Of a stretch of 64,000 nucleotides of DNA, positions 61,528-64,000 are shown piece after piece. This stretch comes from Craterilacuibacter sinensis (GTDB taxonomy: Bacteria > Pseudomonadota > Gammaproteobacteria > Burkholderiales > Chromobacteriaceae). Location of the stretch: NCBI RefSeq assembly GCF_009831765.1, contig NZ_WSSB01000002.1, forward strand, positions 44,577-108,576, given 5' to 3'. Under the pieces are notes generated by a model. The model worked only from the letters and a program-made list of their open reading frames with translations. It searched no databases and was not told the origin of the DNA. How positions within the stretch are numbered: position 1 is the first letter of the stretch; each line of letters starts with the position of its first letter. A program made the translations under genes and the position numbers.

Positions 61528-63879
61528 ATGAACGACGAACCCGATCTGTTTGCCCCTGTCCCGAACGCTGCCCAGCCGCCTGTCCCGCCCGCTCCCGTGG
61601 TGGAGACGGAAGAGGAAGGCGATGGCTGGATTGCGCTGGATCATTATGCCGAGCGTGCCTATCTCGAATACGCGATGAGCGTGGTCAAAGGGCGTGCGCT
61701 GCCGGAGGTGGCCGATGGCCAGAAGCCGGTACAGCGTCGCATTTTGTACGCCATGCGCGACATGGGGCTGGTAGCCGGTGCCAAGCCGGTGAAGTCGGCG
61801 CGCGTGGTCGGCGAGATTCTGGGTAAATATCACCCGCACGGCGACAGCTCGGCCTATGAAGCCATGGTGCGTATGGCGCAGGACTTTACCCTGCGCTACC
61901 CGCTGGTCGACGGTCAGGGCAACTTCGGTTCGCGCGATGGCGACGGTGCGGCGGCCATGCGTTACACCGAGGCGCGGCTGACGCCGATTTCCGAGTTGCT
62001 GCTGTCCGAGATCGACATGGGCACCGTCGACTTCGTGCCCAACTACGACGGCGCATTCGACGAGCCGGCGCTGCTGCCGGCACGCCTGCCCATGGTGCTG
62101 CTCAATGGCGCATCCGGCATCGCGGTGGGGATGGCGACCGAGATCCCGCCGCACAATCTGACCGAAGTGGCGCGCGCCGCGCTGGCGCTATTGGCCAAGC
62201 CGGAGCTGACGACCTCCGAGCTGATGGCCTATGTGCCGGGGCCGGACTTTCCCGGTGGTGGCCAGATCATTACCCCCGAAGCCGATATCCTGTCTGCCTA
62301 TGAAGGCGGGCGCGGTTCGGTGCGCGTGCGTGCCAAGTGGGAAATCGAGCGGCTGGCGCGTGGCCAGTGGCGCGTGATCGTGACCGAGCTGCCGCCGGGC
62401 TCCAGCGCGCAGAAGGTTCTGGCCGAAATTGAAGAGGCAACCAACCCCAAGGTCAAATCGGGCAAGAAGACGCTGTCGCTGGACCAGCAGAATCTCAAGA
62501 GCCTGATGCTGTCCATGCTGGACCGGGTACGTGACGAATCGGACAGCGCCTGCCCGGTGCGGCTGGTGTTCGAGCCTAAATCCAGCCGGCAGAATCCGGA
62601 CGAATTCATCAATACCTTGCTGGTGCAGACCAGTCTTGAAGGCAATGTGTCGATGAATATGGTGATGATAGGGCTGGATGGGCGACCCGGGCAGAAGGGG
62701 CTGAAAGCCATCCTGTCCGAGTGGCTGGACTTCCGCCACACCACCGTCACCCGCCGGCTGAACTACCGCCTGGACAAGGTCGGTCAGCGTATCCACATTC
62801 TGGAAGGGCGCATGATCGCCTTTATCCATATCGATGAAGTGATACGCGTGATCCGCGAGGCAGACGAGCCCAAGCCTGATCTGATGCGGGCCTTCGGCCT
62901 GTCCGAACTGCAGGCCGACGATATTCTCGAGATCCGCCTGCGTCAGCTGGCCCGCCTCGAAGGCTTCAAGCTGGAAAAGGAACTGGCCGAGTTGCGCGAA
63001 GAGCGCGATGCATTGCGCCATCTGCTGGCCGATCCGGAAGCATTCCGTGCCCTGCTGTCCGACGAAATCCGCAAGGATGCCGCCAAGTATGGCGATGCGC
63101 GCCGTACCGAAATCAGGGCTGCCGAGCGTGCGGTGCTTAACCAGACCGTTGCCGACGAGCCGGTGACGCTGATCCTGTCGCAAAAGGGCTGGCTGCGTGC
63201 GCGCGTCGGCCACAATGTCGACTTGTCTGCCTTGTCGTTCAAGGATGGCGACAGTCTGGCCTGCGTGGTGGAAACGCGCACGGTGTGGCCGGTGGTGGTG
63301 CTCGACACCAAGGGGCGCGCCTACACCATCGATGCGGCGGCGGTGCCGACCGGGCGTGGTGACGGTGCGCCGGTCACTTCGCTGCTTGATATGCAGGATG
63401 GTGCCAAGCTGGCGCAATTGCTGGCCGCGCCTGACGATGCGCGCTTTGTGGTCGCGAGCTCGGGCGGTTACGGCTTCGTGGCCAAGGTGTCGGACATGAC
63501 CGGCCGGGTCAAGGCGGGCAAGGCCTTCCTGACGCTGGACGAGCACGACACGGTACTGACGCCGGTACGGGTTGGCGCGGCGCTGGATAGCTGCAAGCTG
63601 GTTGCCGCCAGCACCTTGGGCCGTCTGCTGGCCTTCCCTGCCAGCGAGTTGAAAGAGCTGGCCAAGGGCCGCGGCCTGATGCTGATGGCGCTGGAAGAGG
63701 GGGATGCGCTGACCGCCGTGGGCTTAGTGGCCGGCGAGAAAGCCTTGCTTGCCACCACTTCGGTGCGCGGCAAGGTGGCCGACGAGAAGCTGAGCCTGGG
63801 CGAGTTTGAAGGCAAGCGCGGCCGCAAGGGCAAAGCCATGCCCAAGCGCTGGCAGGTGAGCGCGATTACCGATCTGTAA
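61528..63879 (+). CDS. parC: DNA topoisomerase IV subunit A
   Basis: A 783-residue type IIA topoisomerase subunit that decatenates daughter chromosomes. [12 protein letters not shown] (about residues 102-113) is the quinolone-region helix, with wild-type Ser107 and Glu111 positions. [11 protein letters not shown] holds the active-site tyrosine (about residue 146). The C-terminal beta-pinwheel follows from about residue 525. The N-terminus is about 27 residues longer than in enteric ParC, a proline-rich lead. parE is not adjacent. No strong ribosome site. Confidence 0.96.
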   Translation: MNDEPDLFAPVPNAAQPPVPPAPVVETEEEGDGWIALDHYAERAYLEYAMSVVKGRALPEVADGQKPVQRRILYAMRDMGLVAGAKPVKSARVVGEILGKYHPHGDSSAYEAMVRMAQDFTLRYPLVDGQGNFGSRDGDGAAAMRYTEARLTPISELLLSEIDMGTVDFVPNYDGAFDEPALLPARLPMVLLNGASGIAVGMATEIPPHNLTEVARAALALLAKPELTTSELMAYVPGPDFPGGGQIITPEADILSAYEGGRGSVRVRAKWEIERLARGQWRVIVTELPPGSSAQKVLAEIEEATNPKVKSGKKTLSLDQQNLKSLMLSMLDRVRDESDSACPVRLVFEPKSSRQNPDEFINTLLVQTSLEGNVSMNMVMIGLDGRPGQKGLKAILSEWLDFRHTTVTRRLNYRLDKVGQRIHILEGRMIAFIHIDEVIRVIREADEPKPDLMRAFGLSELQADDILEIRLRQLARLEGFKLEKELAELREERDALRHLLADPEAFRALLSDEIRKDAAKYGDARRTEIRAAERAVLNQTVADEPVTLILSQKGWLRARVGHNVDLSALSFKDGDSLACVVETRTVWPVVVLDTKGRAYTIDAAAVPTGRGDGAPVTSLLDMQDGAKLAQLLAAPDDARFVVASSGGYGFVAKVSDMTGRVKAGKAFLTLDEHDTVLTPVRVGAALDSCKLVAASTLGRLLAFPASELKELAKGRGLMLMALEEGDALTAVGLVAGEKALLATTSVRGKVADEKLSLGEFEGKRGRKGKAMPKRWQVSAITDL

Positions 63880-63888
63880 GACAGTAGC

Positions 63889-64000
63889 GGGATAGGGGAC
63901 TCGGGATCAGGGACTCGCGGCGTTTGACATGGCGCCTGCTTTTTCATCACGCTGAAGCCGGTTCCCGGTTCCCGGTTCCCGGTTCCCGGTTCCCGGTTCC
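63889..64000. repeat. Heptamer satellite element B (runs off right edge)
   Basis: GGGATAG, GGGACTC, GGGATCA and GGGACTC heptads start the block, then a spacer with CATCACGCTGAA. Six copies of CCGGTTC follow from 63958 to the edge, where the array is still going. Confidence 0.88.

Noticed and set aside
62188..63546. 452-residue frame opposite parC
   Set aside because: It is antisense to parC, and its composition is that of a shadow frame.
63889..64000. Tandem heptamers as a CRISPR array
   Set aside because: The repeats are 7 bases without unique spacers, and no cas genes are present.

Overview
The window looks like a continuous piece of chromosome from a betaproteobacterium, most probably of the order Neisseriales (Chromobacteriaceae-like). 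The grounds are the gene families and their order: a tkt-gap-pgk-fba block, a GltI-type glutamate/aspartate ABC cluster, a single-cysteine DksA, BPSS1780-type and VF530-type proteins, PilT/PilU and a GTP-dependent PEP carboxykinase. No species is claimed. The window holds no prophage, CRISPR array or complete insertion sequence. The mobile-type material consists of a REP-associated tyrosine transposase with palindromic repeats and a family of heptamer satellites.

Layout. 1-5.6 kb: pyrB (cut by the left edge) behind a probable attenuator and leader peptide, pckG, a small HTH regulator facing an array of TGTAT motifs, and small membrane or metal-binding proteins. 5.7-17 kb: a 1389-residue SNF2 helicase, HD-GYP, MazG and VF530 proteins, tRNA-Leu(UAA), RlhA, a Pcm-like methyltransferase with a rhodanese, and Ung. 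17.05-18.28 kb: a gene-free, AT-rich interval packed with DnaA boxes. The strand composition flips there, and three parS sites lie at 13.1, 15.4 and 22.4 kb. I read it as the chromosomal replication origin. 18.3-24.7 kb: waaC-waaA, thiD, rubredoxin, an M48 lipoprotease, hemJ, a CYTH protein and hemL. 24.8-29.6 kb: a Fur-box-controlled tonB-exbB-exbD-siderophore receptor-piuC operon. 29.6-33.2 kb: lptM-lysA-GNAT, cyaY-yqaA and rsmA.

33.4-38.6 kb: an acidic amino-acid ABC system with two ATPases, two tandem binding proteins and one permease pair. 38.9-41.7 kb: a LysE exporter divergent from a MocR regulator, and thpR. 41.7-46.2 kb: pilU (broken by an internal deletion), pilT, yggS-proC-yggT and a cytochrome c. 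46.4-49.6 kb: dksA, aroG, and an AIM24 gene translationally coupled to an unlisted 43-residue membrane peptide, then DoxX. 49.6-52.3 kb: a cytochrome b561-FNR-[2Fe-2S] fusion divergent from SHP-like and diheme cytochromes c. 52.3-60 kb: fba, a LysE exporter, pgk, a REP/RAYT island with a low-GC orphan gene, gap and tkt. 60-64 kb: a BPSS1780 protein, elaA and parC, with heptamer satellites.

How the genes work together. The central carbon genes (fba, pgk, gap, tkt, all minus strand) form a sugar-phosphate block, with pckG and aroG drawing on the PEP node. The iron operon supplies energised uptake. The glt cluster, three LysE-type exporters, lysA, proC and the MocR regulator point to active amino-acid traffic. 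The strongest system-level result is the origin/partition landscape between 13 and 23 kb. Composition counts were made by eye on sample lines and should be recomputed.
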